Positions 1 to 6,448 of a stretch of 46,038 bases of DNA are shown one piece after another. A model generated the notes under the pieces. It was not told the DNA's origin. It ran no database searches and saw only the letters and a list, made by a program, of their open reading frames with translations. The position numbers were made by a program, and so were the translations under genes. The stretch spans positions 1-46,038 of IMG/VR virus record IMGVR_UViG_3300044712_000432; one strand, 5' to 3'. The DNA is from a virus. Positions within the stretch are counted from its first letter, which is position 1; the number at the start of each line of letters is the position of its first letter.

Positions 1-24
1 ACGTATATTCCTGAGATTAAGTAA
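1..24 (+). pseudogene. 3' end of the 60-aa Cys protein gene (partial)
   Basis: The first eight codons (TYIPEIK and stop) equal the end of the gene at 45636-45818. This is the window-edge fragment of that gene, not a decayed gene. It is partial only because the sequence is linearised here. Confidence 0.75.
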
Positions 25-42
25 TAGCAAGGGGGCGTAAAT

Positions 43-207
43 ATGCAATGTATGGGCGGTTGCGGTAAGGAAGGGCACATAATCAAGCTAACTCCACAGG
101 TGGAAGTGTGCCTCTGTCTGGATTGCTTGGAGATAGCGCGGCGGTGGGTGCCGAGGCAGGTTATATGGCTAAAGCAGGTAGGAGCGCGGATTGATATAAC
201 GGCGTAG
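43..207 (+). CDS. 54-aa Cys-rich microprotein (zinc-ribbon-like)
   Basis: The ATG at 43 follows a GGGGGCG ribosome binding site (GGAGGCG in the right-hand copy). Cysteines lie at residues 3, 7, 23, 25 and 28, which could bind one zinc, followed by a basic, Trp-containing C-terminus. No family is recognised. It belongs to the run of small early genes continuing from 45818 across the window end. The same gene is repeated at 45837-46001 with an identical protein. Confidence 0.75.
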   Translation: MQCMGGCGKEGHIIKLTPQVEVCLCLDCLEIARRWVPRQVIWLKQVGARIDITA

Positions 208-219
208 GGGGTGCGGTGG

Positions 220-390
220 ATGGGTATCGGATTACCGAAGGCTCATTTTTGCGAAAAGTGCGGGGGTGTGAGATGGTTCTTATTACCCGAAAAGCCAAAT
301 AGGAAACTTGAAAAAGTATGCGAGGATTGCAAGGCAAAGTATGAATATGACTTTATGCAAAATGAGTGGATGCTGAAGGAGGCGAAGTAG
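220..390 (+). CDS. 56-aa protein with two CxxC motifs
   Basis: Starts at ATG 220 behind a GGGGGTG-type site and ends just before the next gene. CxxC pairs at residues 11-14 and 34-37 make a plausible zinc ribbon; the C-terminal third is charged. No specific function can be assigned. Its first 25 bases reappear at the right window end. Confidence 0.7.
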   Translation: MGIGLPKAHFCEKCGGVRWFLLPEKPNRKLEKVCEDCKAKYEYDFMQNEWMLKEAK

Positions 391-391
391 G

Positions 392-631
392 GTGACCAAA
401 ACAATGACCTTTGATTGTGTGGCTGGCTTATTGTTTAGGAGGGCTTTTAAACAATTTTTTGAGCGTGAAAAATTTAGACTAAGCGATATATGTAATATTG
501 ATTGGTATGAGGATAAGGGGTTTTTAGAAAGTCATTTTACTGTAAAACTAACTGGGGAAACAAAGAAAGTGGAGACTGTATATAACGCCTTTATGGACTA
601 TTTCGACGAAATAAGGAGGCGAAGTAGGTGA
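392..631 (+). CDS. Hypothetical early protein, 79 aa
   Basis: GTG start at 392 behind the AAGGAGG at the end of the previous gene. It overlaps the next gene by the GTGA at 628-631, which points to translational coupling. The protein has an aromatic N-terminal half and a basic C-terminus; no domain is recognised. Confidence 0.65.
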   Translation: MTKTMTFDCVAGLLFRRAFKQFFEREKFRLSDICNIDWYEDKGFLESHFTVKLTGETKKVETVYNAFMDYFDEIRRRSR

Positions 632-975
632 AAAGGGAAGATGGAGAAGAACTACTCATAACTGCCGGTACGTTAATAGACGGGCTTAGAATGTATCCAT
701 ATCCAATACCACGAGAGGTATTAATTGTGCGTCATTTTACGGCTTCTTTTGTAAAAGATGATGGAAAACACATTAACCCGGCAGATTTTACAAAAAAGGT
801 AGATTTAAAACCATATATCATAAAAGCTTTAGAATATATGGATCAGGAAATACGGTCCGCCGAGGAAAAGACAAGAAAAGCACAAAAAGAACTTGAAGAA
901 TATAAGCGGAAGTCATGGGAATTTGAAAAATTTAAACAGTTTATGGCCGAACAGGGGCGGATATGTCATTTTTAG
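628..975 (+). CDS. Hypothetical protein with C-terminal coiled coil, 115 aa
   Basis: GTG start overlaps the upstream stop and uses an AGGAGG site at about 613-618. Residues 1-70 look globular; residues about 72-105 are Glu/Lys/Arg-rich with heptad character, suggesting a coiled coil and oligomerisation. No family recognised. Confidence 0.65.
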   Translation: MKREDGEELLITAGTLIDGLRMYPYPIPREVLIVRHFTASFVKDDGKHINPADFTKKVDLKPYIIKALEYMDQEIRSAEEKTRKAQKELEEYKRKSWEFEKFKQFMAEQGRICHF

Positions 976-986
976 GGGGCGATTAA

Positions 987-1181
987 ATGCCAATATTACC
1001 GAATCCATGTACAAACTGTCATAAAGAATGGATCGCCGGTAGAGGAGTAGACTGCGGCGACTTCTGTGAGGATATAAAGGCATACGTCCAGTACCGGGAG
1101 ATGATCGCGGCAGAGGTTAAGGGAGGATTGAGCCTTACGGATACTATTGTGAAGGTTAATGCGAAGGTTGGGAGGGGATAG
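987..1181 (+). CDS. Small Cys-rich protein, 64 aa
   Basis: ATG at 987 after a GGGGGCG site. The N-terminal half carries CxxC (residues 8 and 11) and CxxxC (23 and 27), a probable zinc-binding knuckle. The C-terminal half is a predicted amphipathic helix. Similar Cys microproteins are common in early regions of Firmicutes phages; the role is unknown. Confidence 0.65.
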   Translation: MPILPNPCTNCHKEWIAGRGVDCGDFCEDIKAYVQYREMIAAEVKGGLSLTDTIVKVNAKVGRG

Positions 1182-1182
1182 G

Positions 1183-1890
1183 GTGAGAAGCACACCACAA
1201 GACAAGTACGATAAAGAAGAATTGAAGGATTTAAACGCTCAATCGTGGATGGTTAAAACATTAAAACTAAATCCTGAATACGTTTATTGGGGAAATTATG
1301 AGGATTATATGATATCAAAAGGTCAATGGGATTCTCCTGTGGAACTTTCAACCGTAAGCGATTTATGGGAACTAAATGAACTAAATGAATTAGTTAATTT
1401 TTATTTTAATATCACCAGAAAAAGTAAAAATTGTGAGTCATGTGATAGAAGTGGCTATAACAAAGAGACTAAACAGATTTCGGATGATTATTATGATTTT
1501 AATAACACTGGTAGAAGATGGGTAAACAAATTAACAGAAGACGAAATTGTCGCATTAGCTAAATATCGGCATTTAACAATAGAAGAAGCAAGAAAAAGAG
1601 CATCGAATAATGGGCTGAGTGGTTGTGATGCCCTTGATAGGCATATGTTAATTGAGGTTAGAGCAAAAAGGCTGGGTGTTTATGGATTGTGTGAAAAATG
1701 TAATGGTAAAGGGTATATATATACCGAACCTGTCGCGAAATTACAGCTTCAGATGTGGTTTATTCATCCAAGGAAAGGTGCTTCACGGGGTGTATTATTA
1801 ACTAATATCGAAGAGAATGAATTATCGAAGGTAAAGGATTATTTACGAGAAGCAAGACAGCGAAATCATGACAGGTTTTCAAAGATTTAA
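1183..1890 (+). CDS. Hypothetical protein with two DnaJ-like zinc knuckles, 235 aa
   Basis: GTG at 1183 is preferred over an upstream in-frame start at 1159 because GGAGGGG lies just before it. Two CxxCxxxGY/CxxCxGxGY motifs (about residues 87-94 and 172-179) resemble DnaJ central zinc fingers and probably form one zinc site across a helical linker. The gene ends directly before a terminator hairpin. Function unknown; confident that it is coding. Confidence 0.7.
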   Translation: MRSTPQDKYDKEELKDLNAQSWMVKTLKLNPEYVYWGNYEDYMISKGQWDSPVELSTVSDLWELNELNELVNFYFNITRKSKNCESCDRSGYNKETKQISDDYYDFNNTGRRWVNKLTEDEIVALAKYRHLTIEEARKRASNNGLSGCDALDRHMLIEVRAKRLGVYGLCEKCNGKGYIYTEPVAKLQLQMWFIHPRKGASRGVLLTNIEENELSKVKDYLREARQRNHDRFSKI

Positions 1891-1893
1891 ATA

Positions 1894-1918
1894 GGCAGGG
1901 ATTTCCTGCCCTTTTTTG
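1894..1918 (+). terminator. Rho-independent terminator
   Basis: Perfect 6-bp stem GGCAGG/CCTGCC with a 5-nt loop, followed by CTTTTTTG. It lies 4 bases after the stop of the preceding gene. Confidence 0.8.
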
Positions 1919-1982
1919 CTGTTGATGTGGGGAGCTCAGAATAAGTCCATCTTAGTGATAAAGCCAGCAATATCAAGGGTTT

Positions 1983-2660
1983 ATGATGTGCTCTTTGTGT
2001 GATGATGTGGGGGAGGTTGGTATATTGGACGACATTGGAGCAAAAAGATTAATTGCAGCAGTTTTAAAACAGGCTTATGACGATTATACCAATACAGTGG
2101 CATGTCCTAAATGGTGCTCTTTTTATACGACATGCGAAAATAAAGAAAACGGTCCAAAGTATTGCGATGCTAAAAAGTTTCTCCATTCTGCATGGTGTGT
2201 TACGCTTTGCGAAGGAATGGATATTAATTATGAGAAATATTTACTCACAGCCTTAGAGAATTGCCGGTTATCAAAGAATACATACAAGTATATCGAGGGG
2301 GAATTGCGCTCATTCCGGCAGGCAGAGAAGGAATTAAACGAATTGAAGGATGATATTACCCTGGCTACTCCGATTAAGCAGGAAGGGCATAGTTATACTC
2401 CCGGCGATCCTACACAAAGTAAGACAATGGCTATTCTCAAAGATAAAAAAATACAACGGATGCAGAAAACCGTCGATGCTATAAAGAAGGTATATAACAG
2501 GCTAGACAATAAAAAGCGGTCTATGGTGGATGGATTTTACTTTACACAGAGATATACTGCGGAAGGTATAGCCTGTAGGTTGCAGGTGGACAAGTCTACT
2601 GTAAACCGATGGAGGCAGAGGCTTGTATATTCTGTGGCGATAGAATTAAATTATCTATAA
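1983..2660 (+). CDS. HTH protein, probable late-gene transcription activator (RinA/ArpU-like position)
   Basis: A 225-aa protein with many N-terminal cysteines (CSLC near the start, further Cys up to about residue 65) and a C-terminal sigma-70 region-4-like helix-turn-helix at about residues 187-213 (GIACRLQVDKSTVNRW). This build and its place as last rightward gene before the tRNA and terminase match late activators of Firmicutes phages such as the RinA and ArpU families. Function is inferred from position and HTH. The start is uncertain: ATG 1983, ATG 1986, or TTG 2026 behind a strong GGGGGAGG, which would remove the first CxxC. Confidence 0.6.
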   Translation: MMCSLCDDVGEVGILDDIGAKRLIAAVLKQAYDDYTNTVACPKWCSFYTTCENKENGPKYCDAKKFLHSAWCVTLCEGMDINYEKYLLTALENCRLSKNTYKYIEGELRSFRQAEKELNELKDDITLATPIKQEGHSYTPGDPTQSKTMAILKDKKIQRMQKTVDAIKKVYNRLDNKKRSMVDGFYFTQRYTAEGIACRLQVDKSTVNRWRQRLVYSVAIELNYL

Positions 2661-2663
2661 AAT

Positions 2664-2694
2664 GCGCCGAAATGCGCCAAATCGGGCTTTTTTA
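2664..2694 (+). terminator. Terminator of the HTH gene
   Basis: GCCGA (2666-2670) can pair with TCGGGC (2682-2687, one bulge), followed by six T. It begins a few bases past the stop at 2660. Confidence 0.55.
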
Positions 2695-2724
2695 GGGTGT
2701 ATAATGATAATATAGATACACTAT

Positions 2725-2755
2725 GCAGGGCCGCAAATGCGACTCTGCTTTTCTT
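2725..2755 (+). terminator. Hairpin with T-rich tail
   Basis: GCAGGG (2725-2730) pairs with CTCTGC (2743-2748, one G-T pair), with a possible inner GCA/TGC pairing, followed by TTTTCTT. It may be a second, weaker terminator. Confidence 0.45.
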
Positions 2756-2823
2756 ATGCCAAATTTGGCGCAGTGTACTGTGGCATAGTCCCGGCTGCGC
2801 TCGCCTATTGGCGATAGATCCCG

Positions 2824-2860
2824 GGCCTGCGCCTATCCCTCCTTGGCGTGGGCCTTTTTG
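2824..2860 (+). terminator. Strong rightward terminator at the convergent junction
   Basis: Ten-bp stem GGCCTGCGCC/GGCGTGGGCC with two G-T wobbles and an 11-nt loop, then TTTTT. It would stop rightward early transcription before it meets the leftward cassette. Confidence 0.75.
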
Positions 2861-2862
2861 TG

Positions 2863-2889
2863 AAAAGAAAAACCTCCCTTAGTGGGAGG
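2863..2889 (-). terminator. Terminator of the leftward cassette
   Basis: Read leftward, CCTCCC and GGGAGG form a 6-bp stem with a 5-nt loop, followed by TTTTTCTTTT. The stop codon of the 51-aa gene lies in the loop. Confidence 0.75.
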
Positions 2890-3034
2890 CTTCTTTGATT
2901 ATGCTATTTAGTTTGTTTGCTACCTTTTCAGCTTCTTTGTATTTTTCATAACCAATTATAAATGTTGATTTGCCATTTTCGGTTATTTTTACGAATATTC
3001 CTGTTAGCGGAGTGAAAATAGCTTCAGCTTTCAT
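2879..3034 (-). CDS. Hypothetical protein, 51 aa
   Basis: Leftward ORF from ATG at 3034; an AAGGAGG lies about 8 bases upstream. The protein starts MKAEAIFTPLTGIF and looks like one beta-hairpin plus a C-terminal helix. It is last in the leftward cassette and its stop sits in the terminator. No family recognised. Confidence 0.6.
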   Translation of the reverse strand: MKAEAIFTPLTGIFVKITENGKSTFIIGYEKYKEAEKVANKLNSIIKEASH

Positions 3035-3067
3035 CCATCATACCTCCTTTTCTCCTTCGCGAGCCTG

Positions 3068-3412
3068 TTAGTCCTTCTGTTCTACTTCGATTGTGCCACG
3101 GTCGCCCATAGTGCGTTTGCATAGTTTTTCGGCTGCGTCATGGGCTTCTTTATAGGTGGGATACCATTTTGTTTCGCGGGTTTCCATGGTTTTCATTTGG
3201 TCGATTACCTTACCTTTGTATTGTGTCATTTCACTCTCTCCTCTTGAGCCGGAGCCTTGCTGCTCCTGCGCTCTTATGCGTTTGATGTAGGATTTGACTT
3301 GGGCATATTCGGTGTCGGTGAGTCTGATTGATCGCATCTTTAGACCGGGGATTTTGGGTTTACCGGGGCCGGGTGGTCTCCCAGCCCCTGGCCTTGCGCC
3401 GCCTCTAGTCAT
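3068..3412 (-). CDS. GARPGAGRP-motif protein, 114 aa (possibly two products)
   Basis: The N-terminus carries the RGGARPGAGRPP motif found at the start of many phage DNA-binding and packaging-related small proteins, then a short helical segment (about residues 27-50). After a Gly/Ser linker a second part begins at Met62 (codon 3227-3229). That Met has its own AGAGGAGAG site about 8 bases upstream, so a separate 53-aa product is possible. Middle gene of the leftward cassette; function unknown. Confidence 0.6.
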   Translation of the reverse strand: MTRGGARPGAGRPPGPGKPKIPGLKMRSIRLTDTEYAQVKSYIKRIRAQEQQGSGSRGESEMTQYKGKVIDQMKTMETRETKWYPTYKEAHDAAEKLCKRTMGDRGTIEVEQKD

Positions 3413-3440
3413 GTGATTACTCCCATTCTTCTTTTTACCA

Positions 3441-4394
3441 CTACTGTGCTACTTTATGTTCTTGTATTTCGCTATAGGGGTATTTCATCCAATCCCACCC
3501 CAGAGAGTTTAAAATTCTTACGGTTGTGGGATTTGCGCTTAATACTTTACCCCAACTTCCCCGGATTTTTACCATGTCGCCCTTTTTTACGTTTTCTTTG
3601 CTGTAACCAATTCCACCAAGTTGTGATAAGCAATCCTCAAAAAATTCTAATTTATCTTGTTCCCATTCGTATTTTTCAAGTAAGTCAGTAATTTTTTGTT
3701 CAATATAATCAGTTGTTAATACTTCGCCGGAACGGTTTTTAAGTGTTTCTCCTTGCTGGATTTTATAAAGTGCTTCTTCATATTTTACAATGTAACCTTG
3801 AGATTCTTTTAGTGATTTATTGCTTTCTTTAATTTTATTACCAAGATATACTTTATCGTTTAGTTTTGCATTGCTTGCGGTTGCTCTGGCTGTTTCTGCT
3901 TTGTCTTTGTAGTATTGACTTTTCTTGTATTCTTCAAAACCTCGATCATATCTTGCCATTACTTTGTTTCTGTGATTTGCAAAGGCTCTGCTGCCTGCAT
4001 GGCCTGCAATTATCGGCTGTGTTAACCATGACCAGTCTTTGCGATACTTGTTAAAATCGGCTTGTAATGCGTCCATTCTATTTAGTGCGTTATCGCTATA
4101 TTCTTCATAGCGTTCTGCCCTGGCTTCCGCGCGTTCTGTTTTGCGTTCTAATTCTTCGGAATATGATAATCTTTCGCCAACCGAACCTGCGTTTTCAAGC
4201 CCTAATTTTTTTGCTACTTGTTCAGCTCTGTAATGGCTGTTTGTGCTTCTGCTTACCCATGCATCGGCTTTTCCTGACCATAAAAACGCTGATCTTATTT
4301 CTGATTTTAGCCCATCATTTAAAGATTGGTATTCTGATTTAGTGAAATGCAACTCGATTTTTTGCGTTTCTTTGTTTAGCATGTATTTACCCAT
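3441..4394 (-). CDS. DUF3560 domain protein, 317 aa
   Basis: Residues about 55-190 show the charged pattern typical of DUF3560 proteins: an Arg/Glu/Ala-rich coiled coil (ERAEARAERYEEYSDNA-like) followed by GHAGSRAFANHRNK and a second helical stretch. The C-terminal 60 residues look like a small beta domain (KGDMVKIRGSWGKVLSAN). DUF3560 is found in phages and plasmids, often near anti-restriction genes; its biochemical role is not established. First gene after the leftward promoter, so it is the main product of this cassette. The long shadow ORFs in other frames here were not used. Confidence 0.7.
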   Translation of the reverse strand: MGKYMLNKETQKIELHFTKSEYQSLNDGLKSEIRSAFLWSGKADAWVSRSTNSHYRAEQVAKKLGLENAGSVGERLSYSEELERKTERAEARAERYEEYSDNALNRMDALQADFNKYRKDWSWLTQPIIAGHAGSRAFANHRNKVMARYDRGFEEYKKSQYYKDKAETARATASNAKLNDKVYLGNKIKESNKSLKESQGYIVKYEEALYKIQQGETLKNRSGEVLTTDYIEQKITDLLEKYEWEQDKLEFFEDCLSQLGGIGYSKENVKKGDMVKIRGSWGKVLSANPTTVRILNSLGWDWMKYPYSEIQEHKVAQ

Positions 4395-4426
4395 TTAAAA
4401 TCACTCCGTTTCGCTTATTTGTCTTT

Positions 4427-4455
4427 AGTATAGCATGGTATAGATTTCATGTCAA
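4427..4455 (-). promoter_or_regulatory. Near-consensus sigma-A promoter, leftward
   Basis: Read leftward: TTGACA (4455-4450), exactly 17 bp, then TATACT (4432-4427). It is the best promoter match seen in the window and lies 33 bp before the DUF3560 start. It needs no phage activator, so the cassette could be expressed in a lysogen. Confidence 0.85.
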
Positions 4456-4510
4456 TACATATTTTCAAATATATCTAAATTATTTTTGGGGCGTGGTGTT
4501 GTGCCACAGT

Positions 4511-4585
4511 GCCACAGTGACGCAATGGTAGCGTGTCTGCTTTGTAAGCAGGTTGTTGCGGGTTCAAGTCCTGTCTGTGGCTCCA
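4511..4585 (+). tRNA. tRNA-Thr (anticodon TGT)
   Basis: A full cloverleaf can be drawn: acceptor GCCACAG/CTGTGGC (7 of 7 pairs), D-stem ACGC/GCGT, anticodon stem TCTGC/GCAGG with loop TTTGTAA (anticodon TGT at 4543-4545), T-stem GCGGG/CCTGT with loop TTCAAGT, discriminator T and an encoded CCA at 4583-4585. It reads ACA (and other ACN by wobble) threonine codons. It heads the late transcript just before the small terminase. The 8 bases GTGCCACA are duplicated immediately upstream (4501-4516). Confidence 0.93.
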
Positions 4586-4715
4586 ATACATATTTATCTT
4601 TATGGAGGTGGAAGAAACTAATATGTCGTATGGTAACATACCAGAGACATTATAAAAATGCCTTAGAAGGGCAAATAACGTGTGTAAACTAGATTTTATG
4701 GAGGTGATTTATATT

Positions 4716-5195
4716 ATGCCTGCGCCCTTAGGTAATAAAAACGCTGTGGGGAATAATGGAGGAAGGCCGCTAAAGTTTCAGAGCGTGGATGAATTAGAAG
4801 AAAAGATAAATGCTTACTTTGAATCGTGCTGGCGGGACATTATTGTACGGGATAAGAATGGATTTGTTATATTAGATGAAGACGGCCAGCCGGTGAAGGA
4901 TCGGCAGCAGGTTGAGCCGTATACGCTTACTGGATTAGCTGTATTCTTGGATTGTGATAGCGGGTTATTATCTGATTATAATGATAGAGAGGATAGTAAT
5001 GGTGTTGAGTTTCTCCCCACTTTAAAACGCGCGCGAGATAAAATCAAGGCATATGCTGAGCAATCCCTATGGAAAGTCAAGAATCCGGCTGGCATCATTT
5101 TCAATCTAAAAGCTAACTGGGGTATGCAAGATACGCAAAAAATAGATGTCAATCTAACCACTCTAGCCGCTACTCTCAAAGACCTTAGCGACTGA
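4716..5195 (+). CDS. terS: Terminase small subunit
   Basis: A 159-aa protein. ATG 4716 is chosen over an in-frame start at 4680 because TGGAGGTGAT precedes it by 8 bases. The N-terminus MPAPLGNKNAVGNNGGRP is a hallmark of small terminases; the central TLTGLAVFLDCD region fits the DNA-recognition helices and the C-terminal part (NLKANWGM) is also typical. It would bind the packaging start site and feed DNA to the large subunit. Three phased 13-bp direct repeats start at the base after its stop codon. Confidence 0.85.
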   Translation: MPAPLGNKNAVGNNGGRPLKFQSVDELEEKINAYFESCWRDIIVRDKNGFVILDEDGQPVKDRQQVEPYTLTGLAVFLDCDSGLLSDYNDREDSNGVEFLPTLKRARDKIKAYAEQSLWKVKNPAGIIFNLKANWGMQDTQKIDVNLTTLAATLKDLSD

Positions 5196-5249
5196 TTATA
5201 GTAAACTAACCATACATTATTGTAGACTAGAGCGTATTATTGTAAACCA
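5196..5249 (+). repeat. Three phased 13-bp direct repeats after terS
   Basis: TTATAGTAAACTA (5196-5208), TTATTGTAGACTA (5217-5229) and TTATTGTAAACCA (5237-5249) fit consensus TTATWGTARACYA and start 21 and 20 bp apart, about two helical turns. A partial match (TGTAAACTA, 4682-4690) lies upstream of terS. They look like protein-binding sites: either packaging recognition sites for the small terminase or replication iterons. Confidence 0.65.
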
Positions 5250-5323
5250 AAGCTGGGAAGGTGCGGTATTACTGCCTCGCTAGGAGACACAATGGTTATT
5301 ATCGGACGTTGGAGGTTGATGGT

Positions 5324-5446
5324 GTGGTTATCACATTAGACATGTTTGATGCTATTTCGATAATTGGGCTAGTGATCGTGTTCGCTTTTGCTTTGGTAGC
5401 TAGGGTATTGTTTTGCACGATAAGCAAATTAGGGGGCCGGGGGTAG
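5324..5446 (+). CDS. Small membrane protein, 40 aa
   Basis: GTG at 5324 with GGAGG 8 bases upstream; longer in-frame starts from 5261 lack a ribosome binding site. Residues about 8-33 form one hydrophobic helix, followed by a basic end. No family recognised. Confidence 0.45.
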   Translation: MVITLDMFDAISIIGLVIVFAFALVARVLFCTISKLGGRG

Positions 5447-5483
5447 GGGGTACCCCGGAATTCTGCGCTGGCGATGATGATGT

Positions 5484-5492
5484 TTATCCACA
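5484..5492 (+). promoter_or_regulatory. Perfect DnaA box
   Basis: TTATCCACA matches the consensus DnaA box exactly. A one-mismatch copy (TTATCCCCA) lies at 5700-5708. Both are followed by A-rich tracts and an AACAAAACGCGG segment. A single 9-mer can occur by chance; the neighbouring repeats make an origin role more plausible. Confidence 0.4.
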
Positions 5493-5533
5493 TTTCCCCA
5501 AAAAAAACAAAACGCGGAAAAGGGAGGAAATAT

Positions 5534-5698
5534 ATGTTTATACCTCATCCGGCAATGTTAATACCTCGAATGTTGCGTACAGACGAAGAACAAAAACAAC
5601 TTGAGCAACTTGGCTATATCATGATGGGTATATATTTATTTTTTCTTGTTTCAATAATCGTACTTTTTGTTTTTATATTTACTCATATTGAATATTGA
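5534..5698 (+). CDS. Single-span membrane protein, 54 aa
   Basis: ATG 5534 has GGGAGG about 8 bases upstream; the extra 20 codons from 5474 run through A-rich DNA with no ribosome binding site. A charged helix (about residues 16-25) is followed by a hydrophobic span at about 28-50. Function unknown. Confidence 0.5.
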   Translation: MFIPHPAMLIPRMLRTDEEQKQLEQLGYIMMGIYLFFLVSIIVLFVFIFTHIEY

Positions 5699-5713
5699 TT
5701 TATCCCCAAAAAA

Positions 5714-5738
5714 TCCCGCATAAAAACAAAACGCGGGA
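5714..5738. repeat. Small inverted repeat
   Basis: TCCCGC (5714-5719) and GCGGGA (5733-5738) form a 6-bp stem around an A-rich 13-nt loop. There is no T-run, so it is not a clear terminator. Confidence 0.4.
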
Positions 5739-5814
5739 CCTTGTTTAACACATGCCGAAACGTAACTTATGCAGAGTTATCTACCTTTTTAAGAGAACTT
5801 TGCACGTAAATAGC

Positions 5815-5892
5815 AATAAAGCCTTGAAAATGCTGTATTTCCTTTGTACAAGGATGTGCATTTTCGGGCTTTATTTTGTACAAGGATGTGCA
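5815..5892. repeat. Long inverted repeat with nested 18-bp direct repeats
   Basis: Arms 5815-5833 and 5858-5875 pair as AATAAAGCC/GGCTTTATT and GAAAATGC/GCATTTTC with a short mismatch between, around a 24-nt loop. The 18-mer TTTGTACAAGGATGTGCA occurs at 5843-5860 and 5875-5892. The second copy ends 7 bp before the RepL-like start, so it could be an operator or origin element for that gene. Confidence 0.6.
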
Positions 5893-5899
5893 AGTAAAA

Positions 5900-6421
5900 A
5901 TGAGTAATATTGTCAAGATAGAAAGATACGTAGATCGGAAAACGGGCGAGATTTGCGCTACATCTGAGAAGGAATTACCAGACTATTTTAACCCTGACAA
6001 CGGATATAAGATGATGGCGCGAACTAAGAATATACGGATGTTTCCTAATGTGCCGTTCCCAAAAGAATTGAGCCGTACAGATATGGGACATTTACTTTTC
6101 TTATCCCGGCACATATGGGCAAATACCGGTGTTCTTGGCAAAGTTATTCGACGGTCATTCAAGCCTTATAATGATGATGAATTAATTAACTGTGTAGGTT
6201 TTAGTAGTAACCGGCGCGGTAAACAATGGCTTAACAGGATGGTCAATATGTCGATGTTGCGCAGCATAGATGTAAACCTACCGGACGATAAACAGGAACG
6301 GCAATGGTATATGAATCCTATTTACTTTTGTCCAATGTTTATTACAAGGCAAGCGTATCTTATCTGGCGGGATCAGGTAACAAAACATATTCCTGCGTAC
6401 ATAAAAAGCATGTTTGATTAA
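5900..6421 (+). CDS. RepL-like winged-helix protein, 173 aa
   Basis: ATG 5900 is the likely start; an earlier in-frame TTG at 5876 lies inside the repeat. The only ribosome binding site is a weak AAGGA in the repeat, so translation may be controlled. Residues about 55-120 fit a winged helix (LSRTDMGHLLFLS, then GFSSNRRGKQWLNRMV), followed by the YMNPIYF turn seen in RepL-type plasmid initiators and related phage regulators. It sits between the two terminase genes. Replication initiator or transcription regulator; the assignment is by pattern only. Confidence 0.5.
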   Translation: MSNIVKIERYVDRKTGEICATSEKELPDYFNPDNGYKMMARTKNIRMFPNVPFPKELSRTDMGHLLFLSRHIWANTGVLGKVIRRSFKPYNDDELINCVGFSSNRRGKQWLNRMVNMSMLRSIDVNLPDDKQERQWYMNPIYFCPMFITRQAYLIWRDQVTKHIPAYIKSMFD

Positions 6422-6448
6422 CATGTTTTTTTATTTTGAGGTGATGCA

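Larger units (their letters stand above)
1..244. repeat. End-redundant direct repeat, left copy
   Basis: Positions 1-244 match 45795-46038 base for base except at two places: base 33 (g here, a in the right copy, in the ribosome binding site of the next gene) and base 117 (t here, c there, a silent Cys codon change). The repeat starts inside one gene and ends inside another, as expected when a circular or circularly permuted map is cut open with overlap. It may be a true terminal repeat or assembly overlap; the mismatches favour mixed templates over one clonal terminal repeat. Confidence 0.9.
2673..2860 (+). other. Structured non-coding stretch, possible small RNA
   Basis: No convincing gene lies between 2661 and 2878. 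A perfect 10-bp inverted repeat (2673-2682 with 2763-2772) encloses a TATAAT at 2700-2705 and a hairpin with a T-rich tail (2725-2755). CGCC/GGCG hairpins and a long terminator stem follow. The layout would suit a short RNA starting near 2710 and ending at 2860, but no good -35 box is visible. Confidence 0.35.

Noticed and set aside
2697-2882. Rightward 61-aa ORF
   Set aside because: No ribosome binding site, and it runs through three hairpins and two terminators.
4602-4680. Ten-codon ORF after the tRNA with GGAGG upstream
   Set aside because: Too short to support; probably part of the leader of the terminase mRNA.
5413-5604. Rightward 63-aa ORF
   Set aside because: Overlaps the end of the 40-aa membrane gene and the start of the 54-aa one in another frame, with poor start context.
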